64,000 bases of DNA from Pseudomonas sp. Root71 (GCF_001429045.1 NZ_LMHY01000012.1:296753-360752), one strand, 5' to 3'; positions 8,259 through 17,186 are shown, numbered from the stretch's first letter. Translations and numbers: made by a program. Notes: generated by a model not told the origin, from the sequence alone.

Positions 8259-8310
8259 TAAAAAAAGGACTGGGAGCACTCTCTTGGATGAAGAGGGCTC
8301 CCAGTCCTTT
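8259..8310 (-). terminator. strong intrinsic terminator of prc
   Basis: A 14-bp perfect stem (AAAGGACTGGGAGC with its complement, 8264-8277 and 8297-8310) encloses a second small hairpin (CTCTT/AAGAG). On the minus strand seven T follow. It separates prc from the EAL/GGDEF gene, whose start codon lies only 16 bases further on. Confidence 0.88.
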
Positions 8311-8391
8311 ATTTCACGACAGAATGATGACTGTTTGATGACGCTCCGGGGAGCGTCAGCATTAAATTGCCATCATCTTGCTTGTAACAAC

Positions 8392-10506
8392 TTAGTGCTT
8401 GGCTACCGCGGTATTGAGTTTCAAGTAGTCCAACAGAATCCGCCCGGTCTCGCTCAGATAAGCATCGTCTTCTGGTTTGGTCTTGTCTGGCTCGGCCGCG
8501 ATGGCGTCTTCGTCTTCTTTCTTCAGCTCTTTGAGCGGCTCTTCACCCTTGGCCTTGCGACGGATGTTTTCCATGACAAGTTGCTTGGCTTCGATATCGG
8601 CGTGTTGGGCACGACGGTCGGCTTCATTGAGGCTGACGGTTTTTTCCGCCATCAGTTTCTGCGCCAGGGCCAGTTTGTCGCGGATGAACACGAACTCCGC
8701 GTCTTTGGCCGAGCGTACGTCATGCTCGGATTTGAGCTGCGAAATGTACGGCTTGAACGGATCAACCGCAGGCTTGATGGCCGCGCGGATGGTGTCCCAC
8801 GGCATGGCTTCAGGCAGTGCGCTTTCGCCGATTTCCTTGGTGTCGATGATCGACGGGTAATCAATGTCCGGCAGTACGCCCTGATGCTGGGTGCTCTGGC
8901 CGGAAACCCGGTAGAACTTGGCCAGGGTCAGTTTCAGTTCGCCATGGTTCAGCGGCTGAATGGTCTGCACGGTGCCTTTACCGAAGGTCTGGCCGCCGAT
9001 GATCAACGCACGGTGATAGTCCTGCATGGCGCCGGCAAAAATCTCCGAAGCCGAGGCAGACAAGCGGTTGACCAGCAACGCCATCGGCCCTTTGTAGAAG
9101 GCGCCCGGGTTTTCATCTTCCAGCACATCGACCCGGCCATCGGCATTACGCACGAGAACGGTCGGACCTTTGTCGATGAACAGACTGGTCAGCTCGGTGG
9201 CTTCCTGCAGGGAGCCGCCGCCGTTGTTGCGCAGGTCGATGACCACGCCATCGACTTTGTCTTTCTGCAACTCGGTCAGCAGTTTCTTGACGTCGCGAGT
9301 GGTGCTCTTGTAGTCCGGATCGCCAGCACGGAAAGCCTTGAAGTCCAGGTAGAAGGCCGGGATCTCGATGACGCCGAGCTTGTAGTCCTTGCCGTCCTGT
9401 TTCAGGTTGAGGACCGACTTTTTCACCGCCTGGTCTTCAAGCTTCACCGCTTCGCGGGTGATCGGGACGACCTTGCTGGTCTGGTCGTTCGGCGCATTGC
9501 TGGCCGGGATCACTTCCAGGCGCACCACGGTGCCTTTCGGCCCACGGATCAACTTGACCACTTCGTCCAGGCGCCAGCCGACCACGTCGACCATTTCTTT
9601 GTTGCCCTGGGCAACGCCGATGATCTTGTCAGCCGGTGCGACTTGTTTGGTCTTGTCGGCCGGGCCTGCTGGCACCAGACGCACGACTTTCACCTGGTCG
9701 TTGTCGCTCTGCAACACGGCGCCAATGCCCTCGAGGGACAGGCTCATGTTGATGTCGAAGTTCTCCGCGTTATCCGGCGACAGATAGTTGGTGTGCGGGT
9801 CGTAAGACATGGCGAAGGTATTGATGTACGCCTGGAAGATGTCTTCCGCACGGGTCTGGTCCAGACGCGCCAGTTGATTCTTGTAACGCTTGGTCAGGGT
9901 TTCCTGAATCTGCTTGGAGTCCTTGCCCGCGATCTTCTGCCGCAAGACTTCGTCCTTGACGCGTTTACGCCACAGGTCGTCGAGTTCTGCGGTGTTCTTG
10001 AGCCAAGGGGCGTCCTTGCGATCGATCAGCAAGGTTTCCTTGGCGGTGAAGTCGATCTTGTCGACGCCTTTGTTCAACTCGGCAAGGGCGAAGTCCAGAC
10101 GCGCTTTGACGCGGTCCAGGTAGCGCTTGTAGATGGTGAACCCGGCGTTCAGGTCGCCGCTTTTGAGGAAGTCGTCAAACTGGGTTTTCCACTTGTCGAA
10201 TTCGGCAATGTCGCTGGCCATGAAGTAGCTGCGCGACGGGTCCAGCAGCTTGAGGTAGCTGTCATAGATGATCACGGAGCGCGCGTCATCGAGCGGCGGC
10301 TTGCTGTAGTGATGGCGCTTGAGCAACTCGACGACGTTCAGGCTGGCGATCACTTCGTCACGATCGGGTTGAAGCTTGTCCCAGCTATTGGCTGCGAATG
10401 TATTGCTCGACATCGGCAGCAAGCCGATACCGATGAACAAGGCGAGGGCAGTGCTGGGGAACAGATGCTTCATGCTGATTCGACGCGGGGACAATTGATA
10501 ACGCAT
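8392..10506 (-). CDS. prc: carboxy-terminal processing protease Prc (tail-specific protease)
   Basis: Prc is a periplasmic serine protease that degrades proteins by their C-termini, including anti-sigma factor MucA variants and peptidoglycan hydrolases in Pseudomonas. Domains seen are a signal peptide ending near FAA-N (residue 39), an N-terminal helical domain, a PDZ domain (about 255-335), and the S41 protease core with RLSASASEIF (481-490) and GKGTVQ (Lys510) forming the Ser-Lys dyad, then a DUF3340-like C-terminus. Length 704 fits the family. An internal ATG at 10473 gives a more typical signal peptide and may be the true start. Confidence 0.95.
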   Translation of the reverse strand: MRYQLSPRRISMKHLFPSTALALFIGIGLLPMSSNTFAANSWDKLQPDRDEVIASLNVVELLKRHHYSKPPLDDARSVIIYDSYLKLLDPSRSYFMASDIAEFDKWKTQFDDFLKSGDLNAGFTIYKRYLDRVKARLDFALAELNKGVDKIDFTAKETLLIDRKDAPWLKNTAELDDLWRKRVKDEVLRQKIAGKDSKQIQETLTKRYKNQLARLDQTRAEDIFQAYINTFAMSYDPHTNYLSPDNAENFDINMSLSLEGIGAVLQSDNDQVKVVRLVPAGPADKTKQVAPADKIIGVAQGNKEMVDVVGWRLDEVVKLIRGPKGTVVRLEVIPASNAPNDQTSKVVPITREAVKLEDQAVKKSVLNLKQDGKDYKLGVIEIPAFYLDFKAFRAGDPDYKSTTRDVKKLLTELQKDKVDGVVIDLRNNGGGSLQEATELTSLFIDKGPTVLVRNADGRVDVLEDENPGAFYKGPMALLVNRLSASASEIFAGAMQDYHRALIIGGQTFGKGTVQTIQPLNHGELKLTLAKFYRVSGQSTQHQGVLPDIDYPSIIDTKEIGESALPEAMPWDTIRAAIKPAVDPFKPYISQLKSEHDVRSAKDAEFVFIRDKLALAQKLMAEKTVSLNEADRRAQHADIEAKQLVMENIRRKAKGEEPLKELKKEDEDAIAAEPDKTKPEDDAYLSETGRILLDYLKLNTAVAKH

Positions 10507-10555
10507 ATTAGGCCGTCTTTGAAGTCGCCGGTTCTTTGGGAGCCGGTCGCATAAT

Positions 10556-10585
10556 GCAAAAAGCCCGGCGCTATAGCTTCGGGCT
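10556..10585 (-). terminator. terminator-like hairpin in the prc leader
   Basis: AGCCCG/CGGGCT (10562-10567, 10580-10585) form a stem followed on the minus strand by five T. No minus-strand gene lies upstream, so it would sit in the 5' leader of prc, about 50 bases before the start. It may attenuate prc or insulate it from the divergent oxidoreductase promoter. Confidence 0.45.
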
Positions 10586-10611
10586 CAGTCCAGACTCACT
10601 ATGGAGGCACT

Positions 10612-11574
10612 GTGAAAGCATTGCAAGGCGTTGACGGTCAAGTGGTGTGGGTTGATGAGCCGAGTCCTACATGCGATGTAGGGCAAGTTCGCATCCGAGT
10701 GTCGGCAGCAGGTCTCAATCGCGCCGATTTATTGCAGAAAGCCGGCCTTTACCCGCCGCCACCGGGGGCCAGTCAAGTGCTCGGTCTAGAGTGCTCGGGG
10801 GTCATCAGCGAGGTTGGCGCAGGGTCCTCCTGGCAGGTTGGCGATCGGGTTTGCGCCTTGCTGGCCGGGGGCGGGATGGCTGAAGAGGTGGTTGTCGACG
10901 GGCGGCATGTGCTGCCGGTTCCGGACGGAATGTCACTGGTCGAAGCAGCTGCTTTGCCCGAAGTTTATGCAACAGTCTGGCTGAATTTGTTTCAACTGGC
11001 TGCGCTCAAACCGGGTCAGAAAGTGCTTCTGCATGCCGGGGCAAGTGGAATCGGTTCAGCGGCCATTCAGCTGTGCAAGGCGTTCGGTAATCCGTGCTGG
11101 GTCAGCGTCGGCTCCGCCGAGCGACTGGCGTATTGCGAAGCGCTCGGTGCCCAGGGCGGCGTGGTGCGTAATGGCGATCTGGAGAGCCTGCGGGATCTGG
11201 GGCCGTTCGACGTGATTCTCGACCCGGTGGGCGGTAATTACGCGGCTTTGAACCTCAAGCTGCTGGCCCAGGATGGCCGTTGGGTGTTGATCGGTCTGAT
11301 GGGTGGCCGTGAGGCCAAGCTGGATCTGGCTCAGGTATTGGCCAAGCGTGTGCAGTTGCTGGGTTCGACACTGCGCAGTCGTGATGATCAGTTCAAGGCA
11401 GATCTGTTCAGTGATTTGAGCCAGCACGTGTGGCCGTTGTTCGCCGAAGGGCGGTTGAGTCCGCAGCTGGCCAGGGCATTCCCGATCAAGGATGCCGAGG
11501 CGGCGTTTGCCGAGCTGGCGAGTAATACCGTGGCGGGGAAGGTGGTGTTGGTGATTGATGAAAGCCTGAGCTGA
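10612..11574 (+). CDS. NAD(P)H-quinone oxidoreductase, zinc-independent MDR family (PIG3-like)
   Basis: This 320-residue medium-chain reductase resembles quinone oxidoreductase Qor and the PIG3 group. An N-terminal GroES-like domain (1-120) includes the GLNRADLLQKAGLYPPPPG segment, and the Rossmann domain has HAGASGIGSAAIQL (about 141-154) for NADPH. Zinc-binding cysteines are lacking. GTG at 10612 follows a GGAGG site. It is transcribed divergently from prc. In P. aeruginosa the same pair is adjacent. Confidence 0.9.
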   Translation: MKALQGVDGQVVWVDEPSPTCDVGQVRIRVSAAGLNRADLLQKAGLYPPPPGASQVLGLECSGVISEVGAGSSWQVGDRVCALLAGGGMAEEVVVDGRHVLPVPDGMSLVEAAALPEVYATVWLNLFQLAALKPGQKVLLHAGASGIGSAAIQLCKAFGNPCWVSVGSAERLAYCEALGAQGGVVRNGDLESLRDLGPFDVILDPVGGNYAALNLKLLAQDGRWVLIGLMGGREAKLDLAQVLAKRVQLLGSTLRSRDDQFKADLFSDLSQHVWPLFAEGRLSPQLARAFPIKDAEAAFAELASNTVAGKVVLVIDESLS

Positions 11575-11590
11575 TATCGGGTTGGCTTTG

Positions 11591-11665
11591 AAAAGATCGC
11601 AGCCTGCGGCAGCTCCTACAGGGGTTCGCATTCCCATGTAGGAGCTGCCGCAGGCTGCGATCTTT
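11591..11665. repeat. REP pair, family A
   Basis: Inverted copies of the Pseudomonas REP unit built on GTAGGAGCTGCCGCAGGC, about 29 bases each, separated by 16 bases. It lies between two convergent genes and touches the HAD stop region. Confidence 0.9.
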
Positions 11666-11669
11666 CCGG

Positions 11670-12323
11670 TTACTTCCAGAGATGGATCGGCCAGCCAGCC
11701 TTTTCAGCGTGTTCAAGCAACACCGGATCCGGGTTGACCACGTGGGGGTAATCCACTTTCAGCAACAGCGGCAAGTCATTGCGCGAGTCGGAATAGAAAC
11801 TCGCGCCTTCGAGGTTTTCCTCTTCCGCATCCAGCCACTCCAGCAAGCGGGTGATCTTGCCTTCGCGGTAGGTCAGGGTGCCAACGGTATGGCCGCTGTA
11901 AACGCCATGAGCCACTTCCAGTTCGATGCCGAGAATCTCGTCGATGCCCAGGCGCTCGGCAATGGGGCCGACCAGGTGGGTGCCCGAGGCCGAGATCACC
12001 AGGATCCGGTCGCCGGCCTTGCGATGGGCGGCGATGGTCTTGGTGGCGTCACTGAAAATGATCGGCTCGATGCAGTCTTCCACCCATGGGCCAACCAGGT
12101 GCGCGACCTCTTCAGGTGTACGACCAATCAAGGGTTCCAGGCTGAAGGCCATGTAGTCTTCCATGGCCAGATGGCCCCTTCCGTAGGCATCCATCAACTC
12201 CTTGTCGCGACGCAGGAACGATTCGCCATCGACCCAGCCGAGGCGGACCATTTGCTCGCTCCACAGTGAGGCGCAGTCGCCGTGGATCAGGGTTTCGTCC
12301 AGATCAAAAATTGCCAGGGCCAT
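11670..12323 (-). CDS. HAD-IB family phosphatase
   Basis: The 217-residue protein has the HAD nucleophile motif FDLDETL (Asp7, Asp9), motif II VISASGTH (about 113-120) and motif III with SDSRNDLPLL (about 179-188), as in phosphoserine-phosphatase-like SerB relatives. It removes phosphate from a small metabolite, not identified. It is the last gene of the ABC transporter operon, 34 bases after the ATPase gene, so it may release phosphate from the imported compound after the AP-superfamily enzyme acts. The same order occurs in P. aeruginosa. Confidence 0.87.
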   Translation of the reverse strand: MALAIFDLDETLIHGDCASLWSEQMVRLGWVDGESFLRRDKELMDAYGRGHLAMEDYMAFSLEPLIGRTPEEVAHLVGPWVEDCIEPIIFSDATKTIAAHRKAGDRILVISASGTHLVGPIAERLGIDEILGIELEVAHGVYSGHTVGTLTYREGKITRLLEWLDAEEENLEGASFYSDSRNDLPLLLKVDYPHVVNPDPVLLEHAEKAGWPIHLWK

Positions 12324-12357
12324 CAGTGCAGTTCTCTCTTCAGCGTCAGCAAAGGCA

Positions 12358-13347
12358 TCAGGCTACCTCACACAGGGCCGTCGGATCGATGGAAAGCGCC
12401 AGGCGCTGACCATCGGGATGCAGGTCGGCCGCCGAGCGGTTCAGCACATCCACCACCAATTCCACGCCCCGGGCCTCGACCCGGTAGCGAATCACGTTGC
12501 CCAGCAAGCTGTGGCTGCGTACCTGCGCGTCCAGTTCGCCATTGAGGCTCAGTTCGATGGCTTCCGGGCGAATGGCGATGCGCTTGCTGATCGGACGCTG
12601 CAGCAGCTTCGAGGCGCTGTCGGCATCCAGCAGGTTGTAGTTGCCGATGAAACCGGCGGCGAACACATCCACCGGTGCGGTGTAGAGGGTTTCGGCGTCG
12701 CCGCTTTGTACGATTTTTCCCTGATTCATCAGGAAAATCCGGTCAGACATGGTCAGGGCTTCTTCCTGATCGTGTGTGACGAAAATCGTGGTCAGACCCA
12801 GTTCGCGCTGGATCTGGCGAATCTGTTCACGTAGATGCTTGCGAATGCGCGCATCCAGGGCCGACAACGGCTCGTCGAGCAGCAACAGGCGTGGCCGGGT
12901 CACCAGGGAGCGGGCGAGGGCAACGCGCTGGCACTGCCCTCCCGAGAGCTGATGCGGGTAACGCGCGGCAAAGTCATTGAGCTCCACCAGTTTCAGCACT
13001 TCGGCGACGCGTTTGCGGCTGTCATCGGCATTGACCTTTTGCATGCGCAGGCCGAAGGCGACGTTTTGTTCCACGGTCATGTTGGGGAACAGCGCATAAC
13101 TCTGGAACACCATGCCGATCCCGCGTTTCTGCGGGCTCGCCGGCACGATGTCCTGGCCGTCGAGCAGGATTTTGCCACCATCCACGGAGGTCAGGCCGGC
13201 GATGCAGCGCAGCAGGGTGGATTTGCCGCAACCGGACGGGCCGAGCAGGGTGACGAACTCGCCTTTCTGGATTTCGCAATTGATGTCGCTGAACACCGTG
13301 GTTCCGGCGAAGCTTTTCTGAAGATGTTGGACGCTGACATAGCTCAT
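12358..13347 (-). CDS. ABC transporter ATP-binding protein (Fbp/Pot type), organophosphorus uptake operon
   Basis: The 329-residue ATPase has Walker A GPSGCGKST (about 36-44), Q-loop, signature LSGGQCQRVALARS (about 136-149), Walker B LLLLDEPLSALD and the switch histidine in THDQEEA, followed by a C-terminal TOBE-like regulatory domain (about 240-329). It belongs to the class that powers uptake of polyamines, iron, thiamine or 2-aminoethylphosphonate. Its start overlaps the permease stop by four bases. Substrate is inferred from context only. Confidence 0.9.
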   Translation of the reverse strand: MSYVSVQHLQKSFAGTTVFSDINCEIQKGEFVTLLGPSGCGKSTLLRCIAGLTSVDGGKILLDGQDIVPASPQKRGIGMVFQSYALFPNMTVEQNVAFGLRMQKVNADDSRKRVAEVLKLVELNDFAARYPHQLSGGQCQRVALARSLVTRPRLLLLDEPLSALDARIRKHLREQIRQIQRELGLTTIFVTHDQEEALTMSDRIFLMNQGKIVQSGDAETLYTAPVDVFAAGFIGNYNLLDADSASKLLQRPISKRIAIRPEAIELSLNGELDAQVRSHSLLGNVIRYRVEARGVELVVDVLNRSAADLHPDGQRLALSIDPTALCEVA

Positions 13348-14144
13348 TCGCTTTTGTCCCTGTTCAAGATATTGGCAATCCAGGTCAGAACCAGCACAAA
13401 GAAGAAGTAGGAAATCACCAGCGCACTGGTGAAATGACCGCTGCTGTTGCGCATGTTGTTGAGATAGACCTGCAGGGTTTCGTAGCGGGTACCGACCAGG
13501 ATGTTGGCGAACACGAACTCACCGAACAGGAACGAGAACGACAGCAGCAACGCCACCATCAGGCCCTTGCGCAGGTTCGGCAGTACCACCAGGAGCGCCG
13601 CTTGAAAGGTGCTGGCGCCGAGCAACTGGGCGGCGTCCATCAAGTCGCGCAGGTTGATCGCTTGCAGGTTGTTGGTGATAGCCCGGTACATGAACGGCAG
13701 CGCCACGGTGAAGTAGCAACCGATCAGGATCCACGGCGTCCCGACCATGGCGAACGGTCCGGAACCGTAGAGCTGCAACAGCCCTACCGACGACACCACC
13801 GGTGGCACTGCGAAGGGCAGCAGGATCAGGATGTTCATCAACGCGTCGAGTTTCGGGAAGTGGTAATGCACCACGAACAGCAGCGGCAGAATCAGCACCA
13901 CCGAAAGAATCAACGAACCGACGCAGACCAGCAACGATTGCCCGAACGCATTCAGGAAGCGCGGATCGCTCCACAACTGGATGTACCACTTGAGGGTGAA
14001 ACCGCTGGGCAGAATGGTCGCCGACCAACTGCTGGCGATCGAGTAGATCAGCGTGCCGGCCAGCGGCAACAGCAGGATGGCAAACAGCAGGTACACCACG
14101 ACGCGGTGGTAGACACCGACGGGCCCCAGTTCAACGCGAGACAT
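13344..14144 (-). CDS. ABC transporter permease (second of two)
   Basis: This 266-residue inner-membrane permease has about six membrane segments and an EAA-like loop region around DAAQLLGASTFQAALLVVLP. It overlaps the upstream permease by 14 bases and the ATPase by four, showing tight coupling. It belongs to the binding-protein-dependent transporter family with separate permease chains. It should form a heterodimer with the 14131-14976 product. Confidence 0.9.
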   Translation of the reverse strand: MSRVELGPVGVYHRVVVYLLFAILLLPLAGTLIYSIASSWSATILPSGFTLKWYIQLWSDPRFLNAFGQSLLVCVGSLILSVVLILPLLFVVHYHFPKLDALMNILILLPFAVPPVVSSVGLLQLYGSGPFAMVGTPWILIGCYFTVALPFMYRAITNNLQAINLRDLMDAAQLLGASTFQAALLVVLPNLRKGLMVALLLSFSFLFGEFVFANILVGTRYETLQVYLNNMRNSSGHFTSALVISYFFFVLVLTWIANILNRDKSE

Positions 14145-14976
14145 GGTAGCTCCTCTTCAGCAGCAACTGATGCACGATGGTCACCAGGGTCATCAAGGCC
14201 ACCAGCACTACGGCCAGGGCGCTGGCCAGGTTCGGGTCCAGGGAAATGTCACCGGACACCATTGCCGCGATGCGGATCGGCAGCACGTTGAAATTGCCGG
14301 TGGTCAGGGCGTACACCGTGGCGTAGGCACCGAGGGCGTTTGCCAGCAGGATCACGAAGGTGCCCAGCAGTGCTGGCGTCAACACCGGCAGGCCGATGTG
14401 CCGCCAGTACTGCCAACCGTCGGCGCCGAGCAGTGAAGCCGACTCGCGCCAGTCTTCGCGCAGCGCATCGAAGGCCGGGTACAGCAGCAGCACGCCGAGG
14501 GGAATCTGGAAGTAGGTGTAGAGAATGATCAACCCGGTTTTCGAGTACAGGTTGAAATCCTGAATGATGCCGGCCTGCTTGAGCATGATGGTGAAGCTGC
14601 CGTTGAAGCCGAGCAAAATGATGAATGCGAAGGCCAGGGGGACACCGGCGAAGTTGCTGGTCATGTTGGCGAAGGCGTTGACGAAGTTGCGCAGTTTCGA
14701 ATCGACCCGGCGCAGGGAGTAGGCGCCCAGTATGGCGATGATGATCCCGAACACGCTGGACCAGAAGCTGATCTCAAGGCTGTACTGGATGGCTTGCAGG
14801 TAAAACTTCGAGCTGAAGATTTTGCTGAAGTTGGCCAGGCCCCAGCCGAATTCTTCCGATTGCAGGCTGTTGATCATCACCCAGGTCAGCGGTGCGATCT
14901 CGAATACGATGAAGAACAGCGCGAACGGGACCAGGCATAAGGCTGCCAGCCATTTACTGCGGGTCATGGCATTCAC
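14131..14976 (-). CDS. ABC transporter permease (first of two)
   Basis: The 281-residue permease has six predicted membrane segments and the EAA-type loop REDWRESASLLGADGWQYW. The start overlaps the stop of the AP-superfamily gene by four bases. Together with the next permease it forms the membrane channel of the importer. Confidence 0.9.
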   Translation of the reverse strand: MNAMTRSKWLAALCLVPFALFFIVFEIAPLTWVMINSLQSEEFGWGLANFSKIFSSKFYLQAIQYSLEISFWSSVFGIIIAILGAYSLRRVDSKLRNFVNAFANMTSNFAGVPLAFAFIILLGFNGSFTIMLKQAGIIQDFNLYSKTGLIILYTYFQIPLGVLLLYPAFDALREDWRESASLLGADGWQYWRHIGLPVLTPALLGTFVILLANALGAYATVYALTTGNFNVLPIRIAAMVSGDISLDPNLASALAVVLVALMTLVTIVHQLLLKRSYHVSR

Positions 14977-15779
14977 TTCAACAGCTCCCGACAGACCGGT
15001 TTGTCGTGGGGGACGCCGAGCAACTCACAGACAGTGCCGCAGATTTCGGTCTGTTTCGGCGCGGCACCGGCGTCGAGGCTGAATGCGTCACCGAGCACGA
15101 ACAGCGGCACCTCACGTTCTTCCGGCAGCAGGCCGTTGTGGGAGCGGTCGTTGTTCATGCCGTGGTCCGCGGTGACCAGCACCTGGTAACCGGCATCGAG
15201 CCAGCCTTGCAGGTAGTCGGCCAGGATGATGTCGGCCGAGCGGGCGCTGTTGCGGTACTGCGGGGTGTCGAGGCCGTGCTTGTGCCCGGCATCGTCGATG
15301 TTCATCGGGTGGATCAACAGGAAGTTCGGCGCATGACGCAGGCGCAGGTTTTCGGCGTCGGCGAACAGGTGCGAATCCGGATAGTGATCGTTCCAGTAGA
15401 AATGCCCGTGCTGGATCGGCAGTTGCGGGTCATCGGTGTGACGGTCCCGGGCCGCGACGAAGGGCGAACGGTTGTACAGCTCGCTGACCCAGTGATAGGC
15501 CGCCGCAGCAGTGACAAGGCCTGCGTCGGTGGCGTAGTGATAGATGCTGCGCTGGTTGGACAGGCGCGAGACATTGTTATGGACGATGCCGCTGTCGATG
15601 GGCGCAACGCCGGTCAGGATGCATTCGTACAGCGGGCGGGACAGGGACGGCAACTCGCACTCCAGTCTGTAGAGTGCGGCGCGTCCGGCGCCGACGTACG
15701 CCTGCAGGTGCCCCATGGCGTGGCGGGCAACCTGGTGGTTGAGGCCGTCGAGCACGACAAGGATGACGTTGTGTTTCAT
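14973..15779 (-). CDS. alkaline-phosphatase-superfamily phosphodiesterase/phosphonate hydrolase-like enzyme
   Basis: The 268-residue protein belongs to the nucleotide pyrophosphatase/phosphodiesterase branch of the alkaline phosphatase superfamily, which also contains phosphonoacetate hydrolase. Visible metal ligands are Asp11 (VVLDG), the nucleophile in LPSLSRP (Ser47, by alignment to the usual PSxT), Asp162 and His166 in DDAGHKHG, Asp205-His206 in TADHGM and His214. It has no signal peptide, so it acts in the cytosol on the imported compound. It lies in the ABC operon between binding protein and permeases. Likely action is cleavage of a phosphodiester or phosphonate; the substrate is unknown. 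Confidence 0.85.
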   Translation of the reverse strand: MKHNVILVVLDGLNHQVARHAMGHLQAYVGAGRAALYRLECELPSLSRPLYECILTGVAPIDSGIVHNNVSRLSNQRSIYHYATDAGLVTAAAAYHWVSELYNRSPFVAARDRHTDDPQLPIQHGHFYWNDHYPDSHLFADAENLRLRHAPNFLLIHPMNIDDAGHKHGLDTPQYRNSARSADIILADYLQGWLDAGYQVLVTADHGMNNDRSHNGLLPEEREVPLFVLGDAFSLDAGAAPKQTEICGTVCELLGVPHDKPVCRELLK

Positions 15780-15818
15780 AGGGGCGATGACTCCGAAATC
15801 AAATCTGATCAGATCGTC

Positions 15819-15902
15819 GTAGGAGCTGGCGAAGCCTGCGATCTTTGGACCTTGCCTATGAAAAGCAAAATCAAAAGATCGCAGCCTGCGGCAGCTCCTA
15901 CA
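15819..15902. repeat. REP pair, family A
   Basis: Two inverted family-A units lie between the binding-protein gene and the AP-superfamily gene, inside the operon. The first unit is diverged (TGGCGAAGCC in place of TGCCGCAGGC). Such a hairpin can stabilise the upstream binding-protein mRNA. Confidence 0.85.
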
Positions 15903-15911
15903 GATGCAGCA

Positions 15912-16979
15912 TTACTGCATATTGATGATGACTTCTTCCTGCCACTTCTGAGGAAGGGCCTTGGAGGTTTTTTCCCAGGCGTCCGCGTCCTTGATCGGCG
16001 TAACCTTCTTGTACTGCTCGTTAGGCAGCAGCTTGGCCTGCACCTCGGCTGGCAGGGTCAGGTGGTCGGCGCGGATCGGCCGGGCGTTGCCCTTGGCCAG
16101 GTTGATCTGGCCCGCGTCGCTGAAGATGTATTCGCGGGTCAGCTTGGCGGCGTTCGGGTTTTTCGCGTACTTGTTGATGATGGTGGTGTAGCCGGAGATC
16201 ACCGAGCCGTCGGACGGGATCAGCACCACGTAGTCATCTGGATTGGCCATCTTGGCCTTGTAGCTCAGGCCGTTGAAGTCCCAGACCACGCCGACTTCGA
16301 TTTCGCCTTTTTCCATGGCACCAATGACCGGGTTGGACATCGACAGGCGACCCTGCTTGGCGATGTCGGCGAACAGATCCAGGGCAGGCTTGAGGTTTTT
16401 CTCGTCGCCACCATTGGCCAGAGCCGCGGCCAGTACGCCGTTCGCAGCCTGGGCAGCAGTGCTCACGTCGCCGATGGAAACCTTGTACTTGCCGGTCTTG
16501 AGGTCAGCCCACTTGGTCGGCACTTCGGAACCGTGCAGCAACTTCTTGTTGACGATGAAAGCGATGGTGCCGGTGTAAGCCAGTGCCCAGTTGCCGTCCT
16601 TGTCCTTAGCCCAGGCTGGAATCTGATCCCAGGTCGAAGGCTTGTAAGGCTGGACCACGCCTTGCTTGACCGCGATCGGGCCGAACGCTGCACCGACGTC
16701 GCCGATGTCGGCGCTGGCGTTGTCTTTTTCCGCGGCGAACTTGGCGATTTCCTGGGCCGAGCTCATGTCGGTGTCGATGTGCTTGAGGCCGTACTTGTCG
16801 CTCAGGTCTTTCCAGGTGCCGGCCCAGTTGGCCCAGTCATTGGGCATGCCGACGCTGTTGACGGCGCCTTCCGCTTTTGCGGCGGCTTCGAGGGTTTTCA
16901 AATCGGTGTCGGCCGCCATGGCGGCGGTGCACATAGCGATGGTCGAGCCTAACAGTGATGCCAGGAAAAGCTTTTTCAT
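15912..16979 (-). CDS. periplasmic binding protein of an organophosphorus-type ABC importer
   Basis: The 355-residue protein has a clear Sec signal peptide ending ATAMCTAAMAA (cleaved near residue 22) and then a type II periplasmic-binding fold of the iron/polyamine/phosphonate class. The start has GGAGC seven bases upstream. It is first in an operon of binding protein, AP enzyme, two permeases, ATPase and HAD phosphatase, which together suggest import and dephosphorylation of a phosphorus compound, possibly 2-aminoethylphosphonate or a phosphodiester. Its promoter region carries a sigma-54-like element overlapping a GntR operator. Confidence 0.9.
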   Translation of the reverse strand: MKKLFLASLLGSTIAMCTAAMAADTDLKTLEAAAKAEGAVNSVGMPNDWANWAGTWKDLSDKYGLKHIDTDMSSAQEIAKFAAEKDNASADIGDVGAAFGPIAVKQGVVQPYKPSTWDQIPAWAKDKDGNWALAYTGTIAFIVNKKLLHGSEVPTKWADLKTGKYKVSIGDVSTAAQAANGVLAAALANGGDEKNLKPALDLFADIAKQGRLSMSNPVIGAMEKGEIEVGVVWDFNGLSYKAKMANPDDYVVLIPSDGSVISGYTTIINKYAKNPNAAKLTREYIFSDAGQINLAKGNARPIRADHLTLPAEVQAKLLPNEQYKKVTPIKDADAWEKTSKALPQKWQEEVIINMQ

Positions 16980-17008
16980 TCCGAAGCTCCTTGGGTCGTG
17001 TTCTACGC

Positions 17009-17032
17009 TGCGATTGCGATTGCGATTGCGGT
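17009..17032. repeat. TGCGAT tandem repeat
   Basis: Three copies of TGCGAT and one TGCGGT lie in the 5' leader of the binding-protein gene, 30-53 bases before its start. A slippage-prone tract here could change leader length. Confidence 0.6.
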
Positions 17033-17037
17033 TGTGT

Positions 17038-17049
17038 TGGTCTAGGTCA
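17038..17049. promoter_or_regulatory. candidate GntR/UTRA operator before the ABC operon
   Basis: TGGTCTAGGTCA resembles the TGGTnTAnACCA operators known for HutC-type GntR regulators such as PhnF. It overlaps the -12 to +1 region of the sigma-54-like promoter, ideal for repression. Confidence 0.6.
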
Positions 17050-17064
17050 GCAATACCTGAGCCA
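17049..17064 (-). promoter_or_regulatory. candidate sigma-54 promoter of the ABC operon
   Basis: Read on the minus strand this is TGGCTCAGGTATTGCT, with the invariant GG and GC at -24/-12 spacing and full TGGC and TTGC cores. Transcription would start near 17038, about 60 bases before the binding-protein start codon. Confidence 0.6.
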
Positions 17065-17151
17065 ATTTAAGGGGGCTGGATGACACTTTGATGTCGTTCG
17101 TCGCCCGGAATGTCTTTTTGTTCAGCGGTATCGCGACTGGCCTGCTAAGCG

Positions 17152-17166
17152 TAGACCATGGTCAAG
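17152..17166. promoter_or_regulatory. palindrome TAGACCATGGTCA between divergent promoters
   Basis: ACCATGGT is a perfect 8-bp palindrome with GntR-like half sites TAGACCA and TGGTCA. It lies midway between two sigma-54-like promoters and could bind an activator or the UTRA regulator. Weak evidence. Confidence 0.35.
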
Positions 17167-17186
17167 GCCCCGGAGGGAAAGGGGCT

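Noticed and set aside
8206..10554. 782-codon plus-strand frame opposite prc
   Set aside because: It is a shadow of the high-GC prc gene in the opposite frame; low-complexity valine/glutamine/aspartate content and no family motif.
15006..16952. 648-codon plus-strand frame over the binding protein and AP enzyme genes
   Set aside because: It spans two genes and a REP on the other strand, whose motifs and signal peptide show they are the real genes.
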